From assembly GCA_028707875.1 (NCBI GenBank), contig JAQWAC010000005.1:1-46371 (forward strand): 46,371 nucleotides of DNA, written 5' to 3'. Made by a program: the position numbers and the translations under genes. Shown piece by piece: positions 1 to 7,519 of the stretch. The stretch comes from Candidatus Peribacteraceae bacterium (GTDB taxonomy: Bacteria > Patescibacteriota > Gracilibacteria > Peribacterales > Peribacteraceae). Numbering within the stretch: the first letter of the stretch is position 1; every line of letters begins with the position of its first letter. The notes beneath the pieces were generated by a model that was given only the letters and a program-made list of their open reading frames with translations, did not search any database and was not told where the DNA came from.

Positions 1-291
1 GACGACATTCCGGACTCCATGGAACAGTGTGATGACGGGAATCTGGTGCCCGGAGACGGCTGTAGCCCGTTCTGCATCAAGGAATGGGGGGCTCCGGTCT
101 CTTCCGTGAGTGGCGGCACTCCGGGGACGCCCGGCACGTCCGGAACGACGGAACTGGCGACGCTGGTGCCGCTCCAGCCCTCTTCCGCGCCCCGTGCTCC
201 CGTGGGTAATACGGGACCCGCAACGATTGCCGTGATGGCGGCGGGTGCGGCCGCGGGAATGGCGTGGATGCGGAGGAAGAAGAGAAAATAG
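1..291 (+). CDS. C-terminal end of a cysteine-rich surface protein with membrane anchor (partial)
   Basis: The reading frame is open from the first base, so the gene begins outside the window; the Met codon at 19 is internal. The visible 96 residues start with a CDDGN...GDGCS block, the signature of the DUF4215/Myxococcus cysteine-rich repeat found in secreted bacterial proteins. A Ser/Thr/Gly/Pro-rich linker follows. The tail has the motif NTGP, a ~17-residue hydrophobic segment and a basic end (RRKKRK). This resembles an LPXTG-like wall or membrane anchor, and a similar tail occurs in the protein at 31095-31628. The protein is probably exported and anchored facing outward. Its ligand or role cannot be told from this fragment. 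Confidence 0.8.
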   Translation, partial: DDIPDSMEQCDDGNLVPGDGCSPFCIKEWGAPVSSVSGGTPGTPGTSGTTELATLVPLQPSSAPRAPVGNTGPATIAVMAAGAAAGMAWMRRKKRK

Positions 292-303
292 GAAACTGCC
301 GGA

Positions 304-1590
304 TCATTCCAAAAACTTGTGCTTCAGCCCCATCACATCGCGGAAGGGTACCGCGCCCAATAATTTACGTTCCTCATCGATCACGGGGATCGCGCGGAAG
401 TCGTAGCGGGAGAAGATATCCAGAGCGTCCTTGAGCGTGCTCTTGGGGTTCAGGGTGATCACGTTATCGATCATGACGTCCTTCAGCGTCTTCTCATGCG
501 CCGCCTGCAGAAGCTCCCGCAGATCCATCACACCCAGAAGACGGTCGGCATCATCCGTAATGTAGAGGTACATGATCACCTCGGCATCTTTCCCGTGTAA
601 GTGGAAGTAATCCTGCGCCTCCTGAACGGAAGCGGATACTGTTTGTTTGAGCACTTTCGGCGTGGTGAAGTTTGCGATGCGCTCGTCCTGCTTCCCGATG
701 ATACCTTCGATCTTGTGCGTTGCCTCGTGATTCTGCGAGCGCAGAAGATCCAGAATTTCCTTCGTCTCCGTGTGCGGCAGGACAGAGAGCACGTCCGCGG
801 CCTGTCCGGGCGTCATTTTGCTCAGGAGGTGCGCCACCTGTTCCTTCTTCAGTGCGCCGATGAGTTCGCGTTGAACCGAGGGGTCGATTTCCTCCAGCGT
901 GTCCGAGGCGCGCTCCGTATCCAGCTCCCCGAAGACCGCGAGACGCTGCGTGTGATCGAGTTCCTCGATGATGTCGGCAAGATCCGCGGGATGGATGTCC
1001 GCCAGCGCCTCCTTGAGCACCTTGAGCTTCACATCGCCCTTGAAACTGCCGATGTTCGGCGGCAGCGGCTGGATGTACGTCCACGGAATTTTGCGGTCCT
1101 TCTTCTTTCCCTGAATGCCGTAGAAGAAGTTTGCGAGCGGTTTGAGGCCCAGTCTGCGGAGAAAACGGTAGCGGCTGATATTGGCCTCGGTTACGAGCAG
1201 TTTATTGCTCGTGGCGATCAACTTCACGTCGTAGACGATCTCCACTTCACGATCCTCGATATCCAAAACTTTCTTATCCAGCACGTGATCTTTGAGGAGT
1301 ACATCCGCGTCACTGAGGTCGGTCTTTTCGTACTGCTTCAGATCCTCAACGGAGATGACAATTTCTTTTTCCTGAAACACCTTCACCTTGTCCCACGGAA
1401 TCATGAGCGACGCGTCGCCGTAGGGTCGTCGTATGAATAACTTCGTCACTTCCGGTAGGCGGTTACTCTCCACAATGACGATGTCCGCGAGTCTGCCGAT
1501 GCGCTTGCCATGGTTCAGCACCTTCGCCCCCAGAACATCCGTGAGGTAGTAGACCTGTCCGAGTGCCGATGAGTGGGAAGAGGCGAACAT
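304..1590 (-). CDS. PRC-barrel / MgtE N-domain / CBS-pair regulatory protein
   Basis: A 428-aa soluble protein with two PRC-barrel-like modules (about residues 12-85 and 100-170), a helical MgtE N-terminal superhelix (about 185-295, with HPADLADIIEEL and TPGQAADVL) and a CBS pair (about 300-428). It lacks the five-helix membrane channel of MgtE, so it is the cytosolic Mg-sensing half without the pore. In MgtE, the N and CBS domains bind Mg2+ and gate the channel. Here the gene is last in a tight unit behind an NRAMP-type carrier and a 69-aa membrane protein, so a gating or sensing role for that carrier is a reasonable inference. The ATG has no clear Shine-Dalgarno sequence. Confidence 0.88.
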   Translation of the reverse strand: MFASSHSSALGQVYYLTDVLGAKVLNHGKRIGRLADIVIVESNRLPEVTKLFIRRPYGDASLMIPWDKVKVFQEKEIVISVEDLKQYEKTDLSDADVLLKDHVLDKKVLDIEDREVEIVYDVKLIATSNKLLVTEANISRYRFLRRLGLKPLANFFYGIQGKKKDRKIPWTYIQPLPPNIGSFKGDVKLKVLKEALADIHPADLADIIEELDHTQRLAVFGELDTERASDTLEEIDPSVQRELIGALKKEQVAHLLSKMTPGQAADVLSVLPHTETKEILDLLRSQNHEATHKIEGIIGKQDERIANFTTPKVLKQTVSASVQEAQDYFHLHGKDAEVIMYLYITDDADRLLGVMDLRELLQAAHEKTLKDVMIDNVITLNPKSTLKDALDIFSRYDFRAIPVIDEERKLLGAVPFRDVMGLKHKFLE

Positions 1591-1594
1591 GGGG

Positions 1595-1804
1595 TCAAAG
1601 GAGGGTCAGAAAGCGAAATGCGAGAATGCCGAGAAGCACGAGCAAATACACCAGCAGGACGGAGAGTGCGAATGAAACATATTTCTTCCGCGCATGGGGG
1701 CGGACGGCGTAGCGTGCGTTGATCTCGCGGATTTTGGAGACCAATTGCCCCTGAGTGACGTTCCTGATGCGCATGCCGATAGTGGTGAAGATGCGCAGAG
1801 TCAT
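1595..1804 (-). CDS. Small single-pass membrane protein in the metal-transport unit
   Basis: A 69-aa protein with a basic, soluble N-terminal two thirds (about residues 1-43, rich in Arg/Lys) and one hydrophobic helix near the C-terminus (about 44-66, SFALSVLLVYLLVLLGILAF). It begins 3 nt after the stop of the upstream carrier gene and ends 4 nt before the start of the CBS protein, so it sits in a gene chain with almost no free DNA. That spacing is the main reason to call it real. I do not recognise a family. Its position suggests a subunit or adaptor between carrier and regulator, but nothing in the sequence proves this. Confidence 0.7.
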   Translation of the reverse strand: MTLRIFTTIGMRIRNVTQGQLVSKIREINARYAVRPHARKKYVSFALSVLLVYLLVLLGILAFRFLTLL

Positions 1805-1807
1805 AGG

Positions 1808-3079
1808 TTACGGGAGGAAGAGCGACGGGAACAGGACGCTGACACTGTACAGCGTCGCGAGGACGATGAGACAGGCGGCGATGCCGATTGTGAGAATATT
1901 CTGGAAGAGGGTATTCCGGTACTTTCCCATCAGATCCCCGTCGTTCAGCAGGAGAATCAGGAAGATCAACGTGGCCGAGAGCAGCGTGGTGGCGATCACC
2001 TGCACGAAGAGCGTGATGAGCACCAGCGGGGCCCCGGGAATCAGAACCACCAGCCCCGCCGAGATGAGCATGACGAAGTAGAACGCGTAGAACCACGGGG
2101 CTTCGCGGACTTTGTTATTGAGCGAGTGCGCCCAGCCGAACACCTCCCCGAAGGACCAGGAACTTGCAAGCGAGATGCAGATGGCCCCGAGGAATCCGGC
2201 GTTGAAGAGCCCGATGGCGAGGAGCGCCCCCAGATACCGGTGCAGGTCCATGAGCTTCAGAGCCGCCTGTTCCGCGCTCTGGATCTCCACACCCCGCAGG
2301 AGCGTCCCCGTCATGATGACCACGAAGAACGCAATGAGGATCGTGAAGAGCGATCCCACGGCGGTATCCAGTCTGCCCCACGGGATGTCCTTCTCCTGCA
2401 GTCCCTTATCCACCACGGAACTTTGCTGGAAGAAAACCATCCACGGTGCGATGGTCGTGCCGATATTCGCCATCAGGAAGAAGAAGAGCTCTCCGTTGAA
2501 CCCTCCCGGAAAGTGAGGGACGAATCCTGTTTGCACCACTTCAGAAATGGACGGATGTACGAGGAATGCCGCCGGGATATAGATGATGTTCAGGGCACAG
2601 AAGAAGAAGGAGAGCTTCTCCCATGTCCAGTAGCGGCCGCGCAGCACCATGAATCCCATGACGCAGCAAACGAGCAGAACGGTGATCGCAGGATGAACGC
2701 CGAAGATACTCAGCGCGGCGGTCATGCCGATGAACTCGGTGATGAGCGTCAGCCAGTTGAGGAAGACCAGATCGGTGAGCGCGAACCATCCCCAGAACGG
2801 ACCGAACGCATAGAAGATCGCCTCCGCATGACCGCGCTTGGTGACGGCGCCCAGACGCACGGTCATTTCCTGAATCACGTAGGCGACGGGACCCAGCAGG
2901 GCGAGGAACCAGAGGAGGCCGTAGCCGAACTTCGCCCCCGTCGCCGCGTACGTCGTGATGCCTCCCGCATCGTTGTCCGCGATCATGACGATGATGCCCG
3001 GCCCCGAAATCAGGAAAAAGAGCTGAATGGCTTTCATGACGCGCCGGTACTTGTAATAGATGCGCGAGAAGATATTCAT
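1808..3079 (-). CDS. NRAMP-related divalent metal carrier, magnesium-type site (NRMT-like)
   Basis: A 423-aa polytopic protein of the SLC11/NRAMP fold with about 11 helices. The TM1 signature aligned to DPGN reads D-A-G-G (residues 37-40): the Asp is kept and the metal-binding Asn is replaced by Gly. In TM6 the canonical M-P-H reads A-P-W (residues 211-213), so the soft sulfur ligand of Mn/Fe carriers is gone. Loss of that Met is known from NRAMP-related magnesium transporters, which fits the MgtE_N/CBS gene two positions downstream. Magnesium is therefore the likely substrate (inference). I chose the ATG at 3079; a TTG 54 nt upstream would add 18 residues without family support. Confidence 0.85.
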   Translation of the reverse strand: MNIFSRIYYKYRRVMKAIQLFFLISGPGIIVMIADNDAGGITTYAATGAKFGYGLLWFLALLGPVAYVIQEMTVRLGAVTKRGHAEAIFYAFGPFWGWFALTDLVFLNWLTLITEFIGMTAALSIFGVHPAITVLLVCCVMGFMVLRGRYWTWEKLSFFFCALNIIYIPAAFLVHPSISEVVQTGFVPHFPGGFNGELFFFLMANIGTTIAPWMVFFQQSSVVDKGLQEKDIPWGRLDTAVGSLFTILIAFFVVIMTGTLLRGVEIQSAEQAALKLMDLHRYLGALLAIGLFNAGFLGAICISLASSWSFGEVFGWAHSLNNKVREAPWFYAFYFVMLISAGLVVLIPGAPLVLITLFVQVIATTLLSATLIFLILLLNDGDLMGKYRNTLFQNILTIGIAACLIVLATLYSVSVLFPSLFLP

Positions 3080-3284
3080 GTGTGTGTTTGGGAAATTTTT
3101 TCCGCGAGGTTCTGCTGATGATCCTGCCTGCAAGTGGAGCGCAGTGCCCGCATGATGGATGAGACGGAAGGTCTAGATTTCCATTTCAGAAGTTGTAAAG
3201 AAGGGGTGAAGAATTTTGGAAACCCTAGTCGCGGGGCCGCAAATTTGCAAGGTTTTTACACCTTTCACGGCAAATCGCGCCATA

Positions 3285-4124
3285 TCAATGTATTACGGAT
3301 GCGAGTTCGCTCTTCATATCCTGCGCCGCCTTCTGCGCCGCCTCTTTCCAGTCCTTTCCTTTGGAGGCAAAAATGATGCCGCGCGCGGAGTTCACAATTG
3401 CGCCGATGCCGTTCACGAACCCGTGCGCGATGTCTGCGGCCGTGCCGCCCTGCGCACCGTAACCCGGAATCAGAATGGGGGTATTCGGCATGAGGCTTCT
3501 CAAATATTTCAGTTCTTCCGGATAGGTGGCGCCCACCACGGCTCCCACGCTGGAGTAGTGCGATTCTGCGCCCAGACAGCCAGCGCCCCACCCTGCGACC
3601 AGCTGCGCCATATGCTCATGTACGGCCTCGTCGCCGATGGTGAGATCCTGCAGTTCGCCGGAGCTCGCGTTGCTCGTCTTCACGAGGATAAAGATCCCCT
3701 TTTCATTTTTGTTGCAACGCTCGATGAACGGCTTGATTCCGTCGGAGCCGAGGTACGGGGAGACGGTGAGTGCATCAATGGGGCTCCCCGCATGCAGGTA
3801 CGCATCCGCGTACGCCTCGCACGTCGAGCCGATGTCATTGCGCTTGCCGTCCGCGATGACGAGCAGGTTCTGCAGTTTGGCGTAGGCGCACACATCCCAG
3901 AACACCTTCATCCCCTCCCAGCCGAGCACCTCGAAGTACGCCATCTGCGGCTTCACGCAGCAGGCGACATCCTTCACCGCATCAATGATTCCTTTGCAGA
4001 AGGTGAGGACACCGGTGGGATCCTTCGTCACTCCTTCGGGGAGCTTCTTGAGGTCGGGGTCCAGACCGACACAAACGGGAGACTTGGTCCTGGCGGCTTT
4101 GATGAGTGAGTCGGCGAAGTGCAT
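3285..4124 (-). CDS. pyrF: Orotidine 5'-phosphate decarboxylase, type 2
   Basis: A 279-aa TIM-barrel enzyme that converts orotidine monophosphate to UMP, the last step of de novo pyrimidine synthesis. The start matches the type 2 subfamily (VGLDPDLKKLP near residue 20). The catalytic Asp-Lys-x-x-Asp array is visible as ADGKRNDIGST, and the C-terminal phosphate-binding region reads IPGYGAQGG followed by NSARGI. Length is as expected for type 2. The frame continues upstream into the neighbouring transposase gene, but alignment supports the ATG at 4124. A box TACCAT lies exactly 6 nt before this ATG, compatible with a leaderless message. No other pyr gene is in the window. Confidence 0.93.
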   Translation of the reverse strand: MHFADSLIKAARTKSPVCVGLDPDLKKLPEGVTKDPTGVLTFCKGIIDAVKDVACCVKPQMAYFEVLGWEGMKVFWDVCAYAKLQNLLVIADGKRNDIGSTCEAYADAYLHAGSPIDALTVSPYLGSDGIKPFIERCNKNEKGIFILVKTSNASSGELQDLTIGDEAVHEHMAQLVAGWGAGCLGAESHYSSVGAVVGATYPEELKYLRSLMPNTPILIPGYGAQGGTAADIAHGFVNGIGAIVNSARGIIFASKGKDWKEAAQKAAQDMKSELASVIH

Positions 4125-4150
4125 GGCTCCATGGTACCGCGTTTTTTGTG

Positions 4151-4714
4151 TCAATCCAGCCGGATCTCCGTGGGATCGAGGAGATTGACGAATCGGAGCG
4201 AAGACCACGGCCAATCTTCCGGTGAGGTGCATAATCCGTGACGCCAGGCGTTGTAGTGGACGTAGGTGAGAGCGGTGGAGCGTTGTTCTGTATCTTGAAT
4301 GATTCGACTATGAAAACCGTTTTCCCAGTGAATCTTTTCAACATCTATGGCTGGAATCTGAGGGTCCTGAATACCTACAGCTGGGATTCGCGAATTTAAT
4401 ATTTTCCACAGCTGGGGTTCATGAACCCCAGCTGTAGTAGTAGCAAGGGGGACACGATGAATATGCCAAGAGCTATTTCTTTTGAATGAATGCATGAACG
4501 CGCTGAGTCCTCTTTCTCCCGGACTCACCACCATATGCACATGATCCGTCAGAATACAGAACGCATACACTTTCGCCCCGTGAATATTCCGCGTCATGAT
4601 CAGATTGTTGATCAGGATTTCCGGTACGCCGCGCAAAGTACACCACGGGATTTTTCCTTTGGCGTTGGTTGTGATGTGGAATGTGCCCTCTTGCTGAGAA
4701 TGACTTTGGGCCAT
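4151..4714 (-). CDS. RAYT / IS200-like Y1 (HUH) transposase with an in-frame insert
   Basis: A 187-aa single-strand DNA transposase of the REP-associated (RAYT) branch. The HUH metal site is HVH at residues 58-60, preceded by AFCILTD and followed by MVV. The family block with Y-V-H-x-N and PEDWPWSS stands at 151-172. Between FKRNSSW (78-83) and the WENGFHSRII block (130-139) there are about 35 residues more than usual, encoded by DNA rich in palindromes, including a perfect 28-bp one. RAYTs normally act on REP palindromes outside the gene. It starts 2 nt after the comM stop, so it is probably co-transcribed with comM. Activity is uncertain because of the insert. Confidence 0.85.
   Translation of the reverse strand: MAQSHSQQEGTFHITTNAKGKIPWCTLRGVPEILINNLIMTRNIHGAKVYAFCILTDHVHMVVSPGERGLSAFMHSFKRNSSWHIHRVPLATTTAGVHEPQLWKILNSRIPAVGIQDPQIPAIDVEKIHWENGFHSRIIQDTEQRSTALTYVHYNAWRHGLCTSPEDWPWSSLRFVNLLDPTEIRLD
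4408..4435. repeat. Perfect 28-bp palindrome inside the RAYT gene
   Basis: Each strand reads ACAGCTGGGGTTCA followed by its exact reverse complement, with no spacer. A related half-site (ACAGCTGGGATTC, followed by GCGAAT) lies just left at about 4377-4393. A hairpin of this kind is what RAYT enzymes bind, yet here it is translated as part of the enzyme. I saw no second perfect copy in the window. Confidence 0.9.
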
Positions 4715-4716
4715 GG

Positions 4717-6216
4717 CTACTCATCAATGCTCTGCCTGAACTGCAGCGCCTCCGCCACATGCCCGACTTCAATATTCTTCGCGCCGGACAAATCCGCAAT
4801 CGTCCGCGCCACCTTGATGGTGCGGTGGTAACTCCGCGCGGAGAGTCCCAGCCGGTCCACGGCCTGCAGCAGCAGTTGATGGGCCGTATCGTTCAACGGG
4901 CACAGCGTATCGATGTGCTTCACGCCCATCTCGCGGTTCGCGCGGATTGTCGTTCCCTTAAAGCGTTCCGCCTGCCGTGCGCGAGCCGCCACCACGCGCG
5001 CGAGGACGTCGTTGGAAGATTCGCTTCCGTTCGTGGCCGTGCGCTTAAGGTCTTCGATCGGGACGGGCTGCACGTTGATCGTGAGATCGATGCGGTCGAG
5101 GAGCGGGGCCGAGATGCGGCGGTGGATGCGCTCGGCGGATCCCGCGGAGAAGCGTGGCGGGTTCATCGCGGCGACCATCGTGAAGTCCGCGGGGAACGTG
5201 ACGGACCCCTGTGCGCGGGTGATGGTGATGTGCCGGTCTTCCAACGGTTGGCGCAGGACCTCCAATACCTGCGACGGGAATTCCGCGAGTTCATCGAGGA
5301 AGAGAACCCCCTTGTGCGCCAGACTGATTTCGCCGGGGCCGGGAATCTGTCCGCCTCCCACGATGGAAACTCCGCTCGCCGTGTGGTGCACGATGCGGAA
5401 CGGGCGGTGCGTGATGAGCGGGGTATCGGCGGGGAGCAGATTCGCCACGGAATAAATCTGTGTCACCTCGATGGATTCCTCGCGGGAGAGCGGCGGCAGA
5501 ATTCCGCGGAACGCGCGTGCGAGGAGCGTCTTGCCTGCGCCGGGTGCGCCGCACATGAGGATGTTGTGTCCGCCGGCCGCAGCGATCTCCAGTGCGCGCT
5601 TGGCGTGCTCCTGTCCGCGGACATCCGCAAAGTCGACGAAATCATTGTTCACGGAGCGCGGGCTGCTGGCGGGCGGGGGGATGTTTGACGCTGTTTTCTC
5701 GCCAAGTAAAACGGCGATGACATCCTGTATATGGTCCGCGGCAATGACGGTGAGTCCGGGGATGAGGGCGGCCTCCGGTCCGTTGGCCGAGGGGACGACG
5801 ATCGTCGAAATGCCATGGGCCCGACAGGCGATGGCGGCGGGCAGAACTCCGGTGATGTGACGCAGTCCCCCGTCGAGGGAAAGTTCTCCGAGGAACCCGA
5901 TGTGCCGGAGCTTTTCTTCATCGATTTTGATGGATCCATTCACCATGAGGATCCCGAGAGCGATGGCGAGATCGTAGCGGGGCCCCGCCTTCCGGAGGTC
6001 CGCAGGGGCCAAATTGACCGTAATCGTGCGTCCGGTGGAAACGCGGTACCCGTTACTGCGTAAAGCCAACATGACACGTTGCTTACTTTCCTGCACAGCG
6101 GTGTCCCCGAGTCCGACGATGAAGATCTTGCCCTCGCCGGGCGTGGCACCCACCTCCACGGTGATGCGCTCGCTGATGAGACCGACAGTGGCAAAAGACG
6201 TGAGCTGTGTGAGCAT
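4717..6216 (-). CDS. comM: ComM/YifB-type Mg-chelatase-like AAA+ ATPase
   Basis: A 499-aa AAA+ protein of the ComM (YifB) family, known as a hexameric helicase promoting branch migration during natural transformation. The N-terminal Lon-like domain begins LTSFATVGLISERITVEV and carries the GLGDTAVQES block. Walker A is GAPGAGKT (223-230), Walker B VLFLDE (about 304-309), and the sensor region ends SAPLLDRIDL. The usual NPCPCGY...C.C cysteine block after the AAMNP motif is absent: the text reads AAMNPPRFSAGSAERI. The ATG at 6216 fits the family start; a TTG 45 nt upstream is less likely. It is divergent from yraN, a gene with a putative DNA-processing role. Confidence 0.9.
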   Translation of the reverse strand: MLTQLTSFATVGLISERITVEVGATPGEGKIFIVGLGDTAVQESKQRVMLALRSNGYRVSTGRTITVNLAPADLRKAGPRYDLAIALGILMVNGSIKIDEEKLRHIGFLGELSLDGGLRHITGVLPAAIACRAHGISTIVVPSANGPEAALIPGLTVIAADHIQDVIAVLLGEKTASNIPPPASSPRSVNNDFVDFADVRGQEHAKRALEIAAAGGHNILMCGAPGAGKTLLARAFRGILPPLSREESIEVTQIYSVANLLPADTPLITHRPFRIVHHTASGVSIVGGGQIPGPGEISLAHKGVLFLDELAEFPSQVLEVLRQPLEDRHITITRAQGSVTFPADFTMVAAMNPPRFSAGSAERIHRRISAPLLDRIDLTINVQPVPIEDLKRTATNGSESSNDVLARVVAARARQAERFKGTTIRANREMGVKHIDTLCPLNDTAHQLLLQAVDRLGLSARSYHRTIKVARTIADLSGAKNIEVGHVAEALQFRQSIDE

Positions 6217-6242
6217 AAACGGTATTTGGAAGAACAGGGAAA

Positions 6243-6297
6243 GTGTACTTTCGTACACCAATCAGAGTCGAGCATATTGACTGGACGTTCGTACACC
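6243..6297. promoter_or_regulatory. Putative operator: GTGTAC-N4-GTACAC and direct repeats between comM and yraN
   Basis: An inverted repeat GTGTAC-TTTC-GTACAC sits at 6243-6258. The 10-mer TTCGTACACC occurs at 6250-6259 and again at 6288-6297, 38 bp apart. The sites lie between the divergent comM and yraN starts, where a regulator could control both. No regulator is identified. Similar GTACGAA words occur in the HU-topA intergenic region. Confidence 0.35.
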
Positions 6298-6339
6298 TTT
6301 AGTCTGCATTGGAGCCCTTCACGGACATACAATCGGGTT

Positions 6340-6699
6340 GTGACACTTCGGGCGATTGTCGGCAGGCTCGGGGAAGAGATTGCCGCAGGGCATCTGGAGT
6401 CTTTGGGATATGAAGTTATGGGGCGGAATGTGCGCGTGGGTCCTAAGGATGAGATCGATATCATCGCCCTTGATCGGGAGGAAAATGTCCTCGTGTTTGC
6501 CGAAGTAAAAGCTCGTTCAAAAGACGACAAAGTTTTCCGTCCGGAACTCAATGCGGGGAGCGTGAAAAAAGAGAAGCTGCGAAGGTCGGCGCGCACATGG
6601 ATTGCCGAACATGAATATGACGGCGGTTATCGCATCGACCTCATTTGCGTTGCGAATGGAAAAGTATCGGAACATGTGCGGGAGCTCCCGTGGGAATAA
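6340..6699 (+). CDS. yraN: YraN family (UPF0102) PD-(D/E)XK nuclease-like protein
   Basis: A 119-aa protein of the UPF0102/YraN family, which has a Holliday-junction-resolvase-like restriction-endonuclease fold. Visible family marks are GRLGEEIAAGHLESLGY at the start, the Asp of DEIDIIALD and the E-x-K of FAEVKARSKDD, which together form the nuclease metal site. The cellular role of YraN is not firmly known. The frame is open for 260 nt upstream, but that part is shadow sequence over comM. The GTG at 6340 gives the usual family length and start. No Shine-Dalgarno sequence is seen. Confidence 0.88.
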   Translation: MTLRAIVGRLGEEIAAGHLESLGYEVMGRNVRVGPKDEIDIIALDREENVLVFAEVKARSKDDKVFRPELNAGSVKKEKLRRSARTWIAEHEYDGGYRIDLICVANGKVSEHVRELPWE

Positions 6700-6731
6700 G
6701 AAAAATGCCGGTGTTTGTCTCTTAACCTGAA

Positions 6732-6756
6732 TTCCTCCGGGGATGCCCCCTCGGAA
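6732..6756 (+). terminator. Hairpin after yraN, possible terminator
   Basis: TTCC and GGAA ends enclose a GGGG/CCCC-centred stem with an ATG loop and small mismatches, 33 nt after the yraN stop. It is followed by ATATAATG rather than a clean T-run, so termination is only likely. Confidence 0.4.
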
Positions 6757-6901
6757 ATATAATGAATAGCCGATGTTATGAATAGTTGACGCTCCTTAAG
6801 GATATGACGAAAGGATATGGCATTACTATTTTGGCTTAGATGAGCCAATAATTTGATGGACTTGAAGTGGAAAATTTGTCAACTATGATGAGCGTGCTCT
6901 T

Positions 6902-7183
6902 ATGGTTGAGGATATGCACTCGCCTCAGGGTCACACTCTCGAAGCCAGGATGGCAGCGATACTGCATGCACGACCTGAGTTGATGAATGGGTCCAGGCAG
7001 CTTGCAGTGCGTCAGCATATTTGCCGTCTCGTAAGAGAGACTTCTCATGCAAGTGAACGCATTATGCGCGTCGCTCCTTCTGAGGGGCAAAAGGGTGATG
7101 AGCATGGTCTTGTTGTGGTGTGCAATGAATCAAATTGTGATCGCAGATATCAATGTGAGGAAATGCTGAGAAATGAGGGGTAA
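6902..7183 (+). CDS. Hypothetical 93-aa protein
   Basis: An open frame of 93 codons in an AT-richer stretch between yraN and the metK leader. The predicted protein is hydrophilic, with a central helical-looking part (LAVRQHICRLVRETSH) and two cysteines near the C-terminus (VVCNESNC), and has no signal or membrane segment. I do not recognise it. Base composition differs from the neighbouring genes. There is no Shine-Dalgarno sequence, and a stop lies 39 nt upstream of the ATG, so this is the only ordinary start. It may be a real acquired gene or a chance frame. Confidence 0.35.
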   Translation: MVEDMHSPQGHTLEARMAAILHARPELMNGSRQLAVRQHICRLVRETSHASERIMRVAPSEGQKGDEHGLVVVCNESNCDRRYQCEEMLRNEG

Positions 7184-7243
7184 ATCGTTCGTGATTACTC
7201 TTGCCTCATGAGAGTGAATCGCTACACTGCATCCACATCATCG

Positions 7244-7345
7244 TCCTATCCAGAGAGGCGCCGAGGGATCTGGCCCGCTTGAAGCGCCCCCCAACCATCC
7301 GCAAGGAAACGGTGGGAAATCCAGCCCCTACAGGGGAAGATAGCA
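7244..7345 (+). promoter_or_regulatory. SAM-I (S-box) riboswitch aptamer upstream of metK
   Basis: The leader matches the S-box core in order: CTATC closing P1 at 7246-7250, then AGAGAGG, GAGGGATCTGGCCC, GAAGC, CCAACC, then GGTGGGAAATCCAGC, a CCCC/GGGG P4 hairpin, and GATAG at 7339-7343 closing P1. GGCGC and GCGCC pair as P2. This aptamer binds S-adenosylmethionine and usually turns off methionine/SAM genes, and metK is the next gene. Downstream, 7347-7356 and 7408-7417 are exact 10-bp complements around a small CCC/GGG hairpin, a likely expression platform. Confidence 0.9.
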
Positions 7346-7416
7346 GCGCATCTCCGCTCTTCCCCAAAAGGGAAAAGTGGGATTCGACGATGCACAGTTC
7401 TTTCTTCCGGAGATGC

Positions 7417-7496
7417 GAATGGATAATGGAAAATGGATAATGACTACGAAGAAATTTTCAATTATCCATTGTCCATTATCAATTATTAATTTATTT
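7417..7496. repeat. Head-to-head heptamer array (AATGGAN family), copy 1
   Basis: The left arm reads as heptamers AATGGAT, AATGGAA, AATGGAT, AATGACT. After a short ACGAAGA spacer the right arm reads ATTTTCA, ATTATCC, ATTGTCC, ATTATCA, the reverse complement of the same heptamers. About 19 bp can pair with one mismatch. The array lies between the SAM riboswitch and metK, where its hairpin could act as the regulated terminator. Sister copies are at 26317 and 34536. Confidence 0.8.
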
Positions 7497-7519
7497 CGCA
7501 ATTCATTCCCCCTATTTCT

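Noticed and set aside
601-1440. Long plus-strand open frame opposite the PRC/MgtE_N/CBS gene
   Set aside because: It is the complement of a well-recognised domain protein in high-GC sequence and has no motif of its own.
3080-3284. Possible M-box or Mn riboswitch upstream of the NRAMP-like gene
   Set aside because: I could not find the conserved core of either class on the minus strand.
7201-7440. A 79-codon open frame upstream of metK
   Set aside because: It covers the SAM-I riboswitch core and expression platform; the RNA motif explains the conservation.
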